64,000 nt of DNA, from assembly GCA_945859605.1 (NCBI GenBank), contig OX243812.1, forward strand, positions 47,066,147-47,130,146. Direction: 5' to 3'. Each line of letters begins with the position of its first letter. Position 1 is the stretch's first letter. Under the pieces are notes generated by a model. The model ran no database searches. It was not told the origin of the DNA and worked only from the letters and a program-made list of their open reading frames with translations. The position numbers were made by a program, and so were the translations under genes. Shown here piece after piece: positions 1-59,910 of the stretch. This stretch comes from Lumbricus rubellus. Its lineage: Eukaryota > Annelida > Clitellata > Crassiclitellata > Lumbricidae.

Positions 1-82
1 TAGGGGAGTCTTTTAGTCATGACAAAATGGGAAGGATTTACTATAAATATATGGAGCTGAACGCACAGCCTCTCGTGTTTGA

Positions 83-214
83 CATCATCATCATCATCAT
101 TAGTCGTCATTATTATGAGCTTATTATTCTTCATCATGACTTCTCATCATCATCATCATCATCATCATCATTAGTCGTCATTATTATGAGCTTATTATTC
201 TTCATCATGACTTC

Positions 215-251
<37 letters not shown>

Positions 252-294
252 TAGTCGTCATTATTATGAGCTTATTATTCTTCATCATGACTTC

Positions 295-331
<37 letters not shown>

Positions 332-369
332 TAGTCGTCATTATTATGAGCTTATTATTCTTCATCATG

Positions 370-410
<41 letters not shown>

Positions 411-448
411 TAGTCGTCATTATTATGAGCTTATTATTCTTCATCATG

Positions 449-486
<38 letters not shown>

Positions 487-600
487 TAGTCGTCATTATT
501 ATGAGCTTATTATTCTTCATCATGATCATCATCATCATGATCATCATCATCATCATCATCATTAGTCGTCATTATTATGAGCTTATTATTCTTTATCATG
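83..600. repeat. Higher-order (ATC)n satellite, 7 units
   Basis: A 39-bp block beginning TAGTCGTCATTATTATGAGC recurs at about 101, 172, 252, 332, 411, 487 and 563. The blocks are separated by (ATC)n runs of variable length, giving units of 71-80 bp. The linker sequence is nearly invariant while the (ATC)n part varies. Open frames here (poly-His and poly-Ser) are repeat artefacts. Confidence 0.95.
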
Positions 601-662
601 ACTTCTCATCATTTTCCTCCTTCACTCACTTCATTCTACTTATCTATATCTTCTAAAACTTC

Positions 663-1281
663 TTCCTTTTTAGCTTCATTACCATCTTCATTACCATCTT
701 CATTGTCATCTTCATTACCATCTTCATTGTCATCTTCATTACCATCTTCATTGTCATCTTCATTACCATCTTCATTGTCATCTTCATTACCATCTTCATT
801 ACCATCTTCATTACCATCTTCATTGTCATCTTCATTGTCATCTTCATTACCATCTTCATTACCATCTTCATTACCATCTTCATTACCATCTTCATTACCA
901 TCTTCATTACCATCTTCATTACCATCTTCATTACCATCTTCATTGTCATCTTCATTACCATCTTCATTACCATCTTCATTACCATCTTCATTACCATCTT
1001 CATTACCATCTTCATTACCATCTTCATTACCATCTTCATTACCATCTTCATTACCATCTTCATTACCATCTTCATTACCATCTTCATTACCATCTTCATT
1101 ACCATCTTCATTACCATCTTCATTACCATCTTCATTGTCATCTTCATTACCATCTTCATTACCATCTTCATTACCATCTTCATTACCATCTTCATTACCA
1201 TCTTCATCGTCATCTTGATTACCATCTTCATTACCATCTTCATTACCATCTTCATTACCATCTTCATTGTCATCTTCTTCT
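663..1281. repeat. 12-bp minisatellite, about 50 copies
   Basis: The unit is CATTACCATCTT, with a common variant CATTGTCATCTT. The unit length is a multiple of three, so long frames stay open on both strands (SLPS-type repeats on +, MKMV-type repeats on -). This is no evidence of coding. Confidence 0.95.
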
Positions 1282-1790
1282 TACCTTCTTCTCTTTTATC
1301 GCCATCGTCTTCCTCTTTCTCGCTTGTTCTGTCCTCTCTTCTTTCTTTACTTTGCTTCTTTTTCTTCTTTTTCGTCTCTACATGTAGCCTATCTATGGTC
1401 TTCTTCAGTTTCGATACTGGGTCCTAGTTTGCAGCTACAGGAGAGTCCGGCGATGTTGTACTTTTAGGGCAAAGAATAAAAGCTTTTCACTAATAGCACG
1501 AGATTAGTTTTAATCGTTGTCGAATGATCTTAAAACGCTTGAGGGAAATGGGCAAAAAATATCAAAAGTTATGTAGGTTGATAGGCAACTTATTTGGGCC
1601 ACAAAAGCATAGGGCTCCATTTTAAATTATTTTAATTCTTCACTATTTATGCTACAAACTTGCTATATACTCCCGCATATTCTCCATATTGCAGCTATTT
1701 TTCATAACAATCTCAATCTCATCCGTACACAGCGCTTTACATCTTGTCGGCCTAATCGCTATTCTGTCTCGCATACTAAAGTATACTCAC
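1282..1790. other. SCYL2 intron sequence, nothing recognised
   Basis: T/C-rich to about 1380, then unique AT-rich sequence. No exon corresponding to the SCYL2 block C-terminal of 1791 was seen on either strand. Confidence 0.6.
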
Positions 1791-50619
<48,829 letters not shown>

Positions 50620-51220
50620 CTGAGAACACATTCAAACAATCGGTTTAATGTTTGAGACCAAGATGAGAACATCTAAGACAAAGAAGGACAACATAAGGGC
50701 AAATGGCAATGAATCAAAATTCAGATTTAAATAAAAGCAGATTGAAAAACCATATTTTCAAAATTAAACCGCAAAATTTTGGTTTAGACGAACCATGTAG
50801 CATTAATTCCACGTGGTTGAGCAGTTGTTTCAAATGAACTGTTGTGAGATGAGACGTCAATTATTGTATGACCTTAATCATAATCATCATAGTTTGATCT
50901 GAACAATTCTGCCAGAGACTTCTGCCACTGGTCAGTTATTATATTATATTGAGACACAAAAGAACCTTTTCTATCGCTTTGTGCATACGTCCGAGTGCAT
51001 CTTTTGTTTTCGCGCCATGTTTGCGCATCAATTTCTGTATCTGTCTCATTGGTCCTTTGTCTGCCTGACTGTTTGCTTGTCCGTCTCTGTATCTGTTAAT
51101 AGCTGTTTGTGACGGAAACGCCATCTTCAATCTGATGACATCATCTTTGCTAACATGTCAGCGTGTGTTTGTTTATGCAGATTTCTGTCTTTCGACGTCT
51201 ACCTGTATCTTCATGTCTCT
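50620..51220. other. Upstream SCYL2 intron, nothing recognised
   Basis: Searched for the preceding SCYL2 exon on the minus strand without success. The open frame at 50939-51130 has no family similarity. Confidence 0.45.
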
Positions 51221-51224
51221 TGGC

Positions 51225-51527
51225 CAATATTTTACTCAATCAATTAATCAATCAATCAGTCAACTAACTAGTCAATCAATCAATCAATCAATTAACTAAT
51301 CAATCAATCATTCACTCGCTCACTCACACACTCAATCAATTAATCAATTAACTAATCAATCAATCATTCACTCGCTCACTCACACACTCAATCAATCAAT
51401 TAACTAAATCAATCAATCATTCACTCGCTCACCTCACTCACATTCACTCCATTTACTCACTCACGTCATTCGCTCACTCGCCCAATTGTCCGCTCACTCA
51501 CTCAGCCACTCAATCAATAAAATCATT
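51225..51527. repeat. (AATC)n/(ACTC)n satellite, left part
   Basis: AATCAATCAATC and CACTCGCTCACTC iterations in longer blocks of about 60 bp. It continues at 51969-52215 after an inserted MITE. Confidence 0.9.
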
Positions 51528-51535
51528 CACTTAAT

Positions 51536-51968
51536 CATAGATGTAAAAAACGATGAAAACAAAATAAAAAACGGTAAAAAACGACGTTTTTTTCGAAATA
51601 ATAAAAAACGACAAAAAAACGATAAAAAACGGAAACGGAAAATAACTTGACTTTGCTACATCTAAAACCGCATTTTAACCATGAAAATCTTGATTAGGAA
51701 CCTACTACACGTAGGCTATCTCTTAAATGATGATGTTAAACGATGAAATAATGACTTTAGTTAGCTGGATTCTTAAGAGTTGGAGGAAAACATAAGAAAT
51801 ATAAGAAAAAAATAAAATTAAGGAAAATAATAATAGAAAGTAAATGTATAAATAAAGATATAGAAAAAATAAAAAACGATAAAAAACGATGAGAAAAATA
51901 AAAAACGAAAAAAACGACCTTTTTTGGGAGAGAATAAAAAACGGAAAAAAACGTTTTTTACAACTATG
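51536..51968. mobile_element. hAT-like MITE (433 bp) built of AAAAAACG iterations
   Basis: The terminal inverted repeats are CATAGATGTAAAAAACG and CATAGTTGTAAAAAACG (reverse complement of the right end). It is flanked by perfect 8-bp direct repeats CACTTAAT (51528-51535 and 51969-51976). Both arms consist largely of direct iterations of ATAAAAAACG(A/G), including AAAACGG. The element splits a (CACTC)n/(AATC)n satellite. Confidence 0.88.
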
Positions 51969-52215
51969 CACTTAATCAATAAAATCATTCACTCACTCGC
52001 AAACATGTACTCACTCACTCATTAACTCACTTATTCATTCACTTCATTCGCTAACTCATTCCATTCGCTGTATACTCACTCGCGCACTCCTTCATTCATT
52101 CATTCATTCATTCAGTCAGTCAGTCATTCATTCACTCGCACACTCAATCAATCAATGTATCAATCACTATATCCGTCACTCGCCCTTTTCTCACTCACTT
52201 ACTCATTCACTCACT
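51969..52215. repeat. (AATC)n/(ACTC)n satellite, right part
   Basis: Continuation of 51225-51527 after the MITE, with ATTCATTCATTC and AGTCAGTC blocks. Confidence 0.9.
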
Positions 52216-53405
52216 CGACGCTGTGCCCAATCACCTTTCTCATCATCAGACATCAAAGCAACGGTTTTCATGACGCTGTAACCCAATAACATATTCCATC
52301 AACAGAGACTCTTTCCAACGGAAAAGCGGTGACTCCTGCATTCGTCTGACTGTATCTGAGCCAAGGATCAATTGGGATAAAAAAAACTCATGAATCAAAC
52401 GGTGATTGAAACAGGAGACTTTCAGACGTCAGAATACATGTACAATTGCACATGTAGCCTATATGTCTAGCCTTCGATAATATTTATAACGATGCAGTTG
52501 AATCATGACAGTCAGCGATTGCGTGAACGTGACAACTATAAAGCAGCCATCCAACGACAGGCCAATGATATAATGTGCGGCCCACAACAGGATCTTGCAA
52601 GATATAGAAAGCCAACATCTGATCTGATCTCGTAAAATCAAATCAATTGTCGAATTAAACCAAATCTAATTGATTCTAAATATAAATTATATACTAATAA
52701 TATAATTATAGACTTGCATAATTATACATGAATGCCCCATCATGTATAGCCTAGTGTATACATTTCATTGCAACTGTAACTTCTTTGATGAGTTTCATAG
52801 TATCGGTGAATTGCACTTTCTTGTTTCAGACGTCATGTCCATTTCTAATGCTTTGTCTCTTGGCAATCAATCAATCAATCAATCAATCACATAAATGTAT
52901 ATAGCGCCTGTGATAACCTCCTTGTGATCACCTCCTCCTATCAGTCTCTTCGGAAGCTTCTTCGTATAAGTTCGTGGTAGCATAGGCCTATCCCTAGATA
53001 ACTGTTTCATTAGCTAAATGGCTAGGTAAAGAATCTACAGACTTTCACTGTTTTGTAACCAACAACGACGACGTGTTTAAGTCTTCTTATTATACTCCAA
53101 AATCCGATGTAAAGTAAAACGATCAGCAACAACACAACAGTGACTACACTTGCATTATCATAACAACTACACGACTACTACCTTCATCAGTCTACTCTAT
53201 CGCAACTCAACAACAACTATTACAGCCTATCTCAACGGCTCTCAACACGCAACACTCCTTCTTCACTTCCACTCCCTTCTTGTACACTCAACGTACGCTC
53301 GTCTAGACATCACGCGCTGTCCAGACAATCACCTGTCCAGACGCCGCGCGCCAATTTGCAGTTGGCCTACCTGCGTCGCTGTACGACAATCGTCGTGCAC
53401 TGATT
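52216..53405. other. Unique stretch with a LINE-tail-like (AATC)n at 52867
   Basis: (AATC)n at 52867-52888 is followed by ATAAATGTATATAGCGCC. Read on the minus strand this is GGCGCTATATAC plus a (GATT)n tail, like the other LINE 3' ends here. Otherwise nothing is recognised; the plus frame at 53150-53407 is unsupported. Confidence 0.45.
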
Positions 53406-53409
53406 AAAT

Positions 53410-53890
53410 TAGCTTACAGCGCCTCTTCAAGATCTCTACTCAGAGGCGCTCCCAACCCAGGCCTGGTCAAAAAGAAAGGTCTTGAGAAGACGGTAGAAAG
53501 AGCCAGCAGAGTCACGAGGAAGAGAACGGAGAGCCGTAGGGAGGCCATTCCAGATAGCTGGACCCACCACAGAATATGCTCTTCGCTGCATAGTAGCGGT
53601 ACGACAAAAAGGGACAAGATAGTCACCGCGGGCAGCTGACCGCAGCGAACGGCGGCCCAGAGAAACGGAGACAGGAGTAAAAAGTGCACATAGATATGAT
53701 GGAGCTTGAGACAGGATGCAGCGCCAAGCAATAGACGAAACTCTATAGGCAATGCGTTGCTGCAGTGGGAGCCAGTGGAGGTCGTCCCTCATGAAGGCAG
53801 AAACGTGATCGAACCGGGAGATGCCACCAACCAAGCGTGCTGCAGATCGAAGGACCCTAACCAAGGAGTTCAGGCGGACCTGTGGGAGGC
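53410..53890 (-). mobile_element. 5'-truncated CR1/L2-like LINE, ORF2 C-terminus
   Basis: The minus frame 53864-53436 reads SAARLVGGISRFDHVSAFMR, LHWLPLQQRIAYRVS, APSYLCALFTPVS, YSVVGPAIWNGLPTALRSLP and LLKTFLFDQAWVG then SASE and a stop. This is the standard post-RT ending of such LINEs. The 3' end GGGAGCGCCTCTGAGTAGAG..CTTGAAGAGGCGCTGTAA is shared with the SINE family at 2281, 4575 and 22216. Confidence 0.88.
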
Positions 53891-53897
53891 CGACATA

Positions 53898-53950
53898 ATA
53901 TGTTATATTATATCATATTATATATTATATTATATTATATCTATATTATA
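53898..53950. repeat. AT-rich (TATAT)n tract at the LINE 5' truncation
   Basis: ATATTATATTATATC iterations directly beyond the 5' end of the truncated LINE. Confidence 0.8.
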
Positions 53951-55280
53951 GAGAAGAGCAGTAATCTAAGCGGCTGCAAACAAAGGCATGGACAAGAGTA
54001 GAAGAAGCAGTGAATGAGAGAGAGCGAGCAACAACGCGCAGCTGTCGAATTTGGTAATAGCAAATGGCAAATCAATGCTTTCAAGTCGCACTGCATTGCA
54101 GTAGGCAAATCAACAAATAAATTATACATGTAGTGTATATGCTATGATGAATAGCGTAATTTGAATACAGAATCAGTGAAACGTTATTTCTTCTCTTCAT
54201 TAGGCCTATAATTATCTGCATCTATGCACTTGCCAAAAAATCTTAACGAGTTGGTTCATATGTCCTTACAAGAATGTTTCTGCCTGCCAATGTTGCATTA
54301 AACATCAGCATTAAATATTAAATATACGGTGAGACAGGAAGATGAAATGGACGCATATTAGAACTCTGTTTATAGAAAGTTATAAATTGGTTTTAATAAA
54401 AGAAAATCAGTTAAAAACTTGACTATGAGTCTTGCATGGCAGATTAGACTTATAAGCCTAATCAATAGTAATCATCGCTAACAAACGTCACCTGATGCTC
54501 TGCCCGCACCGAGTTCAACCGACATTTAATATTATTTTTTCACACTGATGATTATTAGTTTTATGTTGATGCGCTGGTGAGCAGCTGAGCATCTTCTTTG
54601 CCATTCCAAACTAGCCGACATCTTGAATGGTGAATCGAGTTGCATAAATGACGAAGATTTTCGCACTTTCTGCAATCGTCATTATTTTGTACTGCATTGC
54701 ACAATACACATGTATTTTATGCCTTTTGCGTTGTTTCTCTCTGTCTTCGGGCGTAATAAAGCACCTTTTATAGCAGAACAATTGAACTGATTGGAAAACG
54801 AACTACGCAAAGAAAACTTGGCATAGACAAGGAGATGCAAGCACACATCCTGAAACGACCAACACCATGCGATTGGTTTATAACCAATCACTTGTTTGTG
54901 TATTTGCTTATTTGTTTATGGTTGGTTTATTCCTCTGAATTGTTCCGCCACTTGAACGGCAATATATAAATGCTTTATTATTACAATTGAAATTACAACG
55001 GTTACCAAGGTAATGGTTACCATCGTTACCGACTTAAACTCAATAACCTCAGTATAAGTGGACCGTTAAGCGATTTGACCGGCACACATAATCTACTGCA
55101 TGTATAGCTGAAAGATATGCTTTTAGGCGACCACGCACTCGAGATATAAATTCACCTGCTGCTGCTCGCACTTCAGCTGAATTATTCAGCAATCGTAAAA
55201 CAACGGATCAACTGAAGACGTATGGCGACAGAGACACGTCATCACCTGCACACTTACTTTCCCTTGCTCTAATTTCCCTT
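53951..55280. other. Unique stretch, nothing recognised
   Basis: No exon or element supported. The missing N-terminal SCYL2 exon was not seen here. Confidence 0.45.
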
Positions 55281-55283
55281 GCA

Positions 55284-55330
55284 GGCGCGGATTCAGAGGG
55301 GGCGGAGCCGGCGTACGCCCCCCTAAACCT
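55284..55330. repeat. Isolated hAT-like MITE terminus
   Basis: CAGGCGCGGATTCAGAGGGG resembles the left end of the MITE at 57481, and a partner-like right end occurs at 56480-56514 (reverse complement CAGGGGCGGATCCAGGG). No matching 8-bp flanks were found, so I do not join them. Confidence 0.4.
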
Positions 55331-55979
55331 CCGCAAATGTTCTCAAACTAAACTGACCTAAAACTAATATAGGCCTAATTGCAATTTGGGAATAGGATGT
55401 TTGAAGTAGCTGGACCGGCAGAATGGAGCTCTCTTACCGGAGCTCTCTTACCTACTTACGTGAGTTGCTAGCAGACGTTGCCCACGTGACTATGCAATTA
55501 CTTTTGCCGTTACGTCATTCACAAAGTTCATGTACTGTTGTACACACAAAATTTACGTAAATAGAAATTGGTCAATTTAAAAATATGTCGAGTGGTCCGC
55601 CGTCAAAACGGCTTAAACAAGCAGTTTTATCATTCGCGAATAAGCCGACTGCCGTTGGCAAGACATAAGCCTATCTTAGGCCTAAATCTCAAAAGATGGC
55701 ATATGATTATCATTATAATTTTGAAATTCGTCGTGCTGATTATAGCCGCCGAAAGCGTTCAGCTGCCGATATTATGGACAAAAGCAAATCAAGGATATAG
55801 AACTGCAATTTCAGCAGGTCGGGTCATGGAAGCTCTTCAGTAGAAATTAAATGTATCAAAGATTACTCGTATAATCATTCTCTTAACGCTCAGTGGCGTG
55901 CGTCCATGGATGAGGCGCATCCCTTGCTTATTTAATCTATTTTTATACAAATACTAGTGTATTCAATTTCTATCATTAC

Positions 55980-56166
55980 CATAGGCGTACGGGAGGTTTC
56001 ACCAGTGGGGGGGGGGCCAAAGATTGAACTTCTGCCCGAAAAATTTATCCGGAAAAAAGTTGATGACCTTTTTAGTCGTTTGGGTTTGTCTTTTCCCGAA
56101 AAACCTCACTTGCCCAAAAGTTGGGGGGGGGCATTTGCCCTCTGCATCCCCCCTCGTCCGCCTATG
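55980..56166. mobile_element. hAT-like MITE (187 bp) with 8-bp TSD
   Basis: The termini CATAGGCGTACGGGAGG and CATAGGCGGACGAGGGG (reverse complement of the right end) are flanked by perfect 8-bp repeats ATCATTAC (55972-55979 and 56167-56174). The interior contains G-runs and no coding region. Confidence 0.87.
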
Positions 56167-56217
56167 ATCATTACTATGTTAATTATCGTATGATAAATTG
56201 GCATCGACTATATTATT

Positions 56218-56218
<1 letters not shown>

Positions 56219-56249
<31 letters not shown>

Positions 56250-56475
56250 CATACATTACATACATATATACATACATGCATACTATAATAATTAAGCCTA
56301 TACCCCTTCACCACTGCGCCGAACAAATGCATGTATGTGCATGGGCTTATATGCCTATGTATGTATGTACTTATGTTTGCTTGTATGTATGTAGGCCTAT
56401 GTATGTATGTATGTATGTATGTATGTATGTATGTATGCATGTATGTATGTATGTATGTATGTTTGTATTTAGTAT
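56219..56475. repeat. (CATA)n and (GTAT)n microsatellites
   Basis: ACATACATACAT at 56219-56258 and GTATGTATGTAT at about 56350-56470 are inverted relative to each other and flank about 100 bp of unique sequence, so the transcript could form a long hairpin. Confidence 0.88.
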
Positions 56476-56635
56476 TTACGCCCCCCCCCAACCAGAAACC
56501 CTGGATCCGCCCCTGCCTTGTTCTACTTTATCCTAATTGATTTGACCTATAAGCATACCTGTTCATATGCATTGTCTTCGAAGACCTTGGAGCGCTAATT
56601 GTCTGCTTAAATTTACCTTTTTCTGGCTTCCTTTG

Positions 56636-57165
56636 TTTTATTTTGCCTCGCCTTGCTTTTCTTTTCTTTTTATATTGCATTAATTTAAATTGCCTTCTTT
56701 TGCATTTTGTCTTAATTTACCTTCGCCTTAATCACATAGCCACAATTTATATTTTTTACAATTTGCCTCTAATTAATAATAATTCTCTTGTCTTAATAAT
56801 CTCAATTATTTACCCTGTCTCATTTTACCTTAGTCTTTGATACGTGATCCTCCGGTTATTATTGAACTACTTTTGTGACTGTGCTTCAAGGCAAAATAGG
56901 CCTATCTCTAATTTGCTTTGTGATATTTAGCCTCGCCTTGTGTTTTTCCCCGTTATCTTGCCTTAATATAAATTGCTTTAATTTATCTTGGGCTATATTC
57001 GCCTAACCTAAATTATTTATAATTTTTAAAATTTGCCCCCCATTAATCATAATTCTTTTATACGCCCTCAGATTATCCCTCTCGTTTTACCTTAGTCTTT
57101 GATATACATGATCGTCCGGTTATTGAACTACTTTTCTGACTGTGCTTCAACGCAAAAATATCCAC
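56636..57165. repeat. Diverged direct duplication of about 260 bp
   Basis: ACCTTAGTCTTTGATA..TGATC.TCCGGTTATT..GAACTACTTTT..TGACTGTGCTTCAA occurs at about 56828 and 57090. The preceding TTGCCTTAATTT-rich sequences also align. An old tandem duplication. Confidence 0.75.
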
Positions 57166-57384
57166 TTACCCTATGACCGCACTTCTCGGAACAGATTCTG
57201 CTATTTACTTAATCTTACCAATTATTGGAACCGGAAGTCAGCAGTTGTCCAATAACTGGATCAGCTGCAGAGAAGTGCTGCTTCAGACTCATCAAACACA
57301 CACATATCAAATGTGTGGCGCCAGATAAAGCACAAATGTAGCTGACTCTTACACTGATATTATTAGTCTATTGGATGCTAAGAT

Positions 57385-58062
57385 TCGATGTGCGACCTGG
57401 TGGCTGATCGGTAACGCGCTCGCTCACGGGGCGGGCGGTTGCGGTTCGAATCCGGGTAACGACCTTGTGCAAGTTGTTTACAGGGGCGGATCCAGGGAGG
57501 GGGGCTTATCCGGCCATGGCCCCTCCCATTTAGGAATGCCCATGTATCGGCCCCCCCCCCATTTGGATTGAACATGCTGTGGAACAATGTATATATTGCA
57601 CATTTTGGCCCCCTACTAAGAAATGCCCATGCATTGCGGCCCCCCTCATTTGGAAACGGCATGTTTTTCCTGAAGTTGAAACCTGATGACTAAAAAAGAA
57701 ATTTTGACTTGGGAAAAAAAAGGTCAACAACTTTTTTGGCGGATGAAATGGTATGATTTTCCCGAAATTTTTGGCAGACACGAACTTTTTTTCCTCAGAC
57801 CCAAGGCCTAGAGTTTTTTGCCCCCCCCCGTTCAAAGTTTCTGTATCCGCCCTTGGTTGTTTACGTGCACATGCCTCTGTCACCAAGCAGTATAATTTGG
57901 TACCGCTGTAAGCTGGGAAGTAAACGGCAAGTCCTGTGATGCACTGGCTCCGTGTCCAGGACCTTGGGATTCGTCCATTGCCGGCTCAGGGCCAGGAAAA
58001 GGAGATGAGCGCCTCACCTACGAGCCTCCGACTCTTGGACGACTTTGCTTCACATAAGATTC
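57385..58062 (+). mobile_element. tRNA-derived SINE of a third family, split by a MITE
   Basis: The head GCGACCTGGTGGCTGATCGG and B box GGTTCGAATCC are at 57389-57452. The body resumes at 57864 after the MITE and runs to about 58062 (TCCAGGACCTTGGGATTCGT and GCCTCCGACTCTTGG). The MITE inserted between the tRNA-like part and the body. Confidence 0.7.
57481..57855. mobile_element. hAT-like MITE (375 bp), 8-bp TSD, nested in SINE
   Basis: The termini CAGGGGCGGATCCAG and CAAGGGCGGATACAG (reverse complement of the right end) are flanked by perfect 8-bp repeats GTTGTTTA (57473-57480 and 57856-57863). The interior contains several C-run plus CATTTGGA.. blocks and no transposase. Confidence 0.88.
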
Positions 58063-58176
58063 GATGAGATGGTCTGAATGAAGGAAATGTCTTCTACATC
58101 AATTCGTCAAAGGAACGAATGGATTTACTGGAAATGCTTTGAATGTCCAATTTACTCTCTATGGTTAAATGTTCTT

Positions 58177-58258
58177 CCTGTTCTATTCTATTCTATTCTA
58201 TTCTATTCTATTCTATTCTATTCTATTCTATTCTATTCTATTCTATTCTATTCTATTC
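58177..58258. repeat. (TTCTA)n pentanucleotide microsatellite
   Basis: About 16 perfect copies of TTCTA. Confidence 0.97.
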
Positions 58259-58379
58259 AATGCAGCACAGATGACTGTGTAGGCCCTCATCACCAATCAG
58301 TTGATATTCAGTCCAATATTCTTCAACTTATTCTGACTTGGACTATTTATTTTTAGTCAAGATTCTATTAGTGACATGA

Positions 58380-58506
58380 ATATGTGTGTGTGTCGCGTGG
58401 GGGCGTGCGTAATGTGTGCGTGTGCGTGCATACGTGAGTGCATGTGCATGTGCGTGTGTGCATGTACATGTATGTGTTCGTGTGTGTGTTCGTGTGGGTG
58501 TGTGTC
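58380..58506. repeat. GT-rich microsatellite
   Basis: Irregular (TGTG)n and GTGCATGTGC iterations. Confidence 0.85.
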
Positions 58507-58739
58507 GTTATCGTGAGGCTAGATCATCGATTAATCTCCAAGAGATTTCTCTGCTTTAGTTTATGGTAAGAGAAAAGTCTCAAGAGACGACGCCATATTC
58601 GCCGATAAGGTCATGCATTGAGTTAAGGAGTTGACATGGAAGGAAATTTATAGCAACGAAAGATCGGCTCAGTGAAGATTAACTTGAGCGACAGTTCAAG
58701 ACCCGTGATTTCCCATTCGTTCATTCATACATTTCGAGA

Positions 58740-58990
58740 ATTTATATAGCGCCTCTTCAAGATATTATCTACTCTGATAGCTAGTCTAACTACGCTGGCT
58801 TATAATAAATATGATGTTAAGTCTCATTTCAACAAATAGATACGCCAATTACAAAGTAGGCTGCCTGGCTGCTGTTATGTAGACGTCCTAACGATGCGCA
58901 AGTCGTATTACCTGCACGCATGAAATTTCTGAGTAGGTTTCTTGAACAAGTGCTATATAAATTCATGAAATGAATGAATGAATGAAATGA
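58740..58990. repeat. Two LINE/SINE 3'-end fragments in opposite orientation
   Basis: 58742-58785 on the minus strand reads TATCTTGAAGAGGCGCTATA then TAAATTC. 58950-58988 on the plus strand reads GTGCTATATAAATTC then (AATG)n. Both resemble the 3' ends of the LINEs at 53410 and 62240. Confidence 0.55.
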
Positions 58991-59680
58991 GCCGACTCTA
59001 CACGTGCACGTCCTAATTCAGTAACTTATAGGTCTTCCTATAACTAAATTGTCCAGATCGGCTCGGTTAACAGTATACGTGGGCATCTTTTGACATATCC
59101 AGTGGCATCGAATCGTTCTATGCCTGCGTAGCAGAACATATTTTCGTAACATAGGAAAGCATGACAATGACATAATATAACTTGGCATATTAACATTAAA
59201 CAACATTGCATCAACTCACATTACACAAATGCAAATTACTCAGTTTTGCCTTGAAATATAAAAGCTGCTGTATACAATCTACAAGCTAGTTAGCTGCATT
59301 AAGTGCACGTGTTTCTTATTGATAACCATAATTATCTATCTTTCTGATTTCATCTCTTCCTTCTTCATTCAAAAGACCACTGAACCTTTAGTTAACTGGT
59401 CGATAATCTGCTTCGCTGTCATATCAATTGAGAGATCACTGCAGTGGCTATATTAAAATTGTGCTTTCTGAAAGGAGCGTGACCCCATGCACTTCCTCTG
59501 CACTGGTTCAGAATATATCTACACACTGCAGAGACGCACCGGAATTTCCCCCATTAATTTTGACCCCGTCTACACCTGCAGGTCTCTTGCCACCGCATCA
59601 CACACCATCACTCTCAACCGATTGATCTGACATTAGCTATGACTGGTGCTCCCACTTGAACACTGTTGAGCACCAGACAT
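58991..59680. other. Unique stretch, nothing recognised
   Basis: No exon or element supported. Confidence 0.45.
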
Positions 59681-59682
59681 AT

Positions 59683-59792
59683 ACGGTGTACTCTGGCATA
59701 TACTGTATACTCTGGCATATACAGTATACTCTGGCATATACAGTATACTCTGGCATATACAGTATACTCTGGCATATACGGTGTACTCTCCA
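59683..59792. repeat. 19-bp minisatellite, about 6 copies
   Basis: TCTGGCATATACAGTATAC units with GGTGTAC variants at both outer edges. Confidence 0.92.
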
Positions 59793-59910
59793 TCTGCCTC
59801 CGAGTAATACCTGAATAATTTGTGATTAACAGTCAGGCTTTGAAGTTGTGCTGGACCATGCAACACATCAATGCTTTGCAGTCAACTGATGTCATATATA
59901 TATAGATATA

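Noticed and set aside
577..1273. Long open frames of about 210 codons on both strands
   Set aside because: Both are produced by a 12-bp tandem repeat whose length is divisible by three; no splice or start context and no protein similarity.
55284..56514. A 1.2-kb hAT-like element from 55284 to 56514
   Set aside because: The two ends look alike but have several mismatches and no matching 8-bp flanks, and another complete MITE lies between; I left them as isolated termini.
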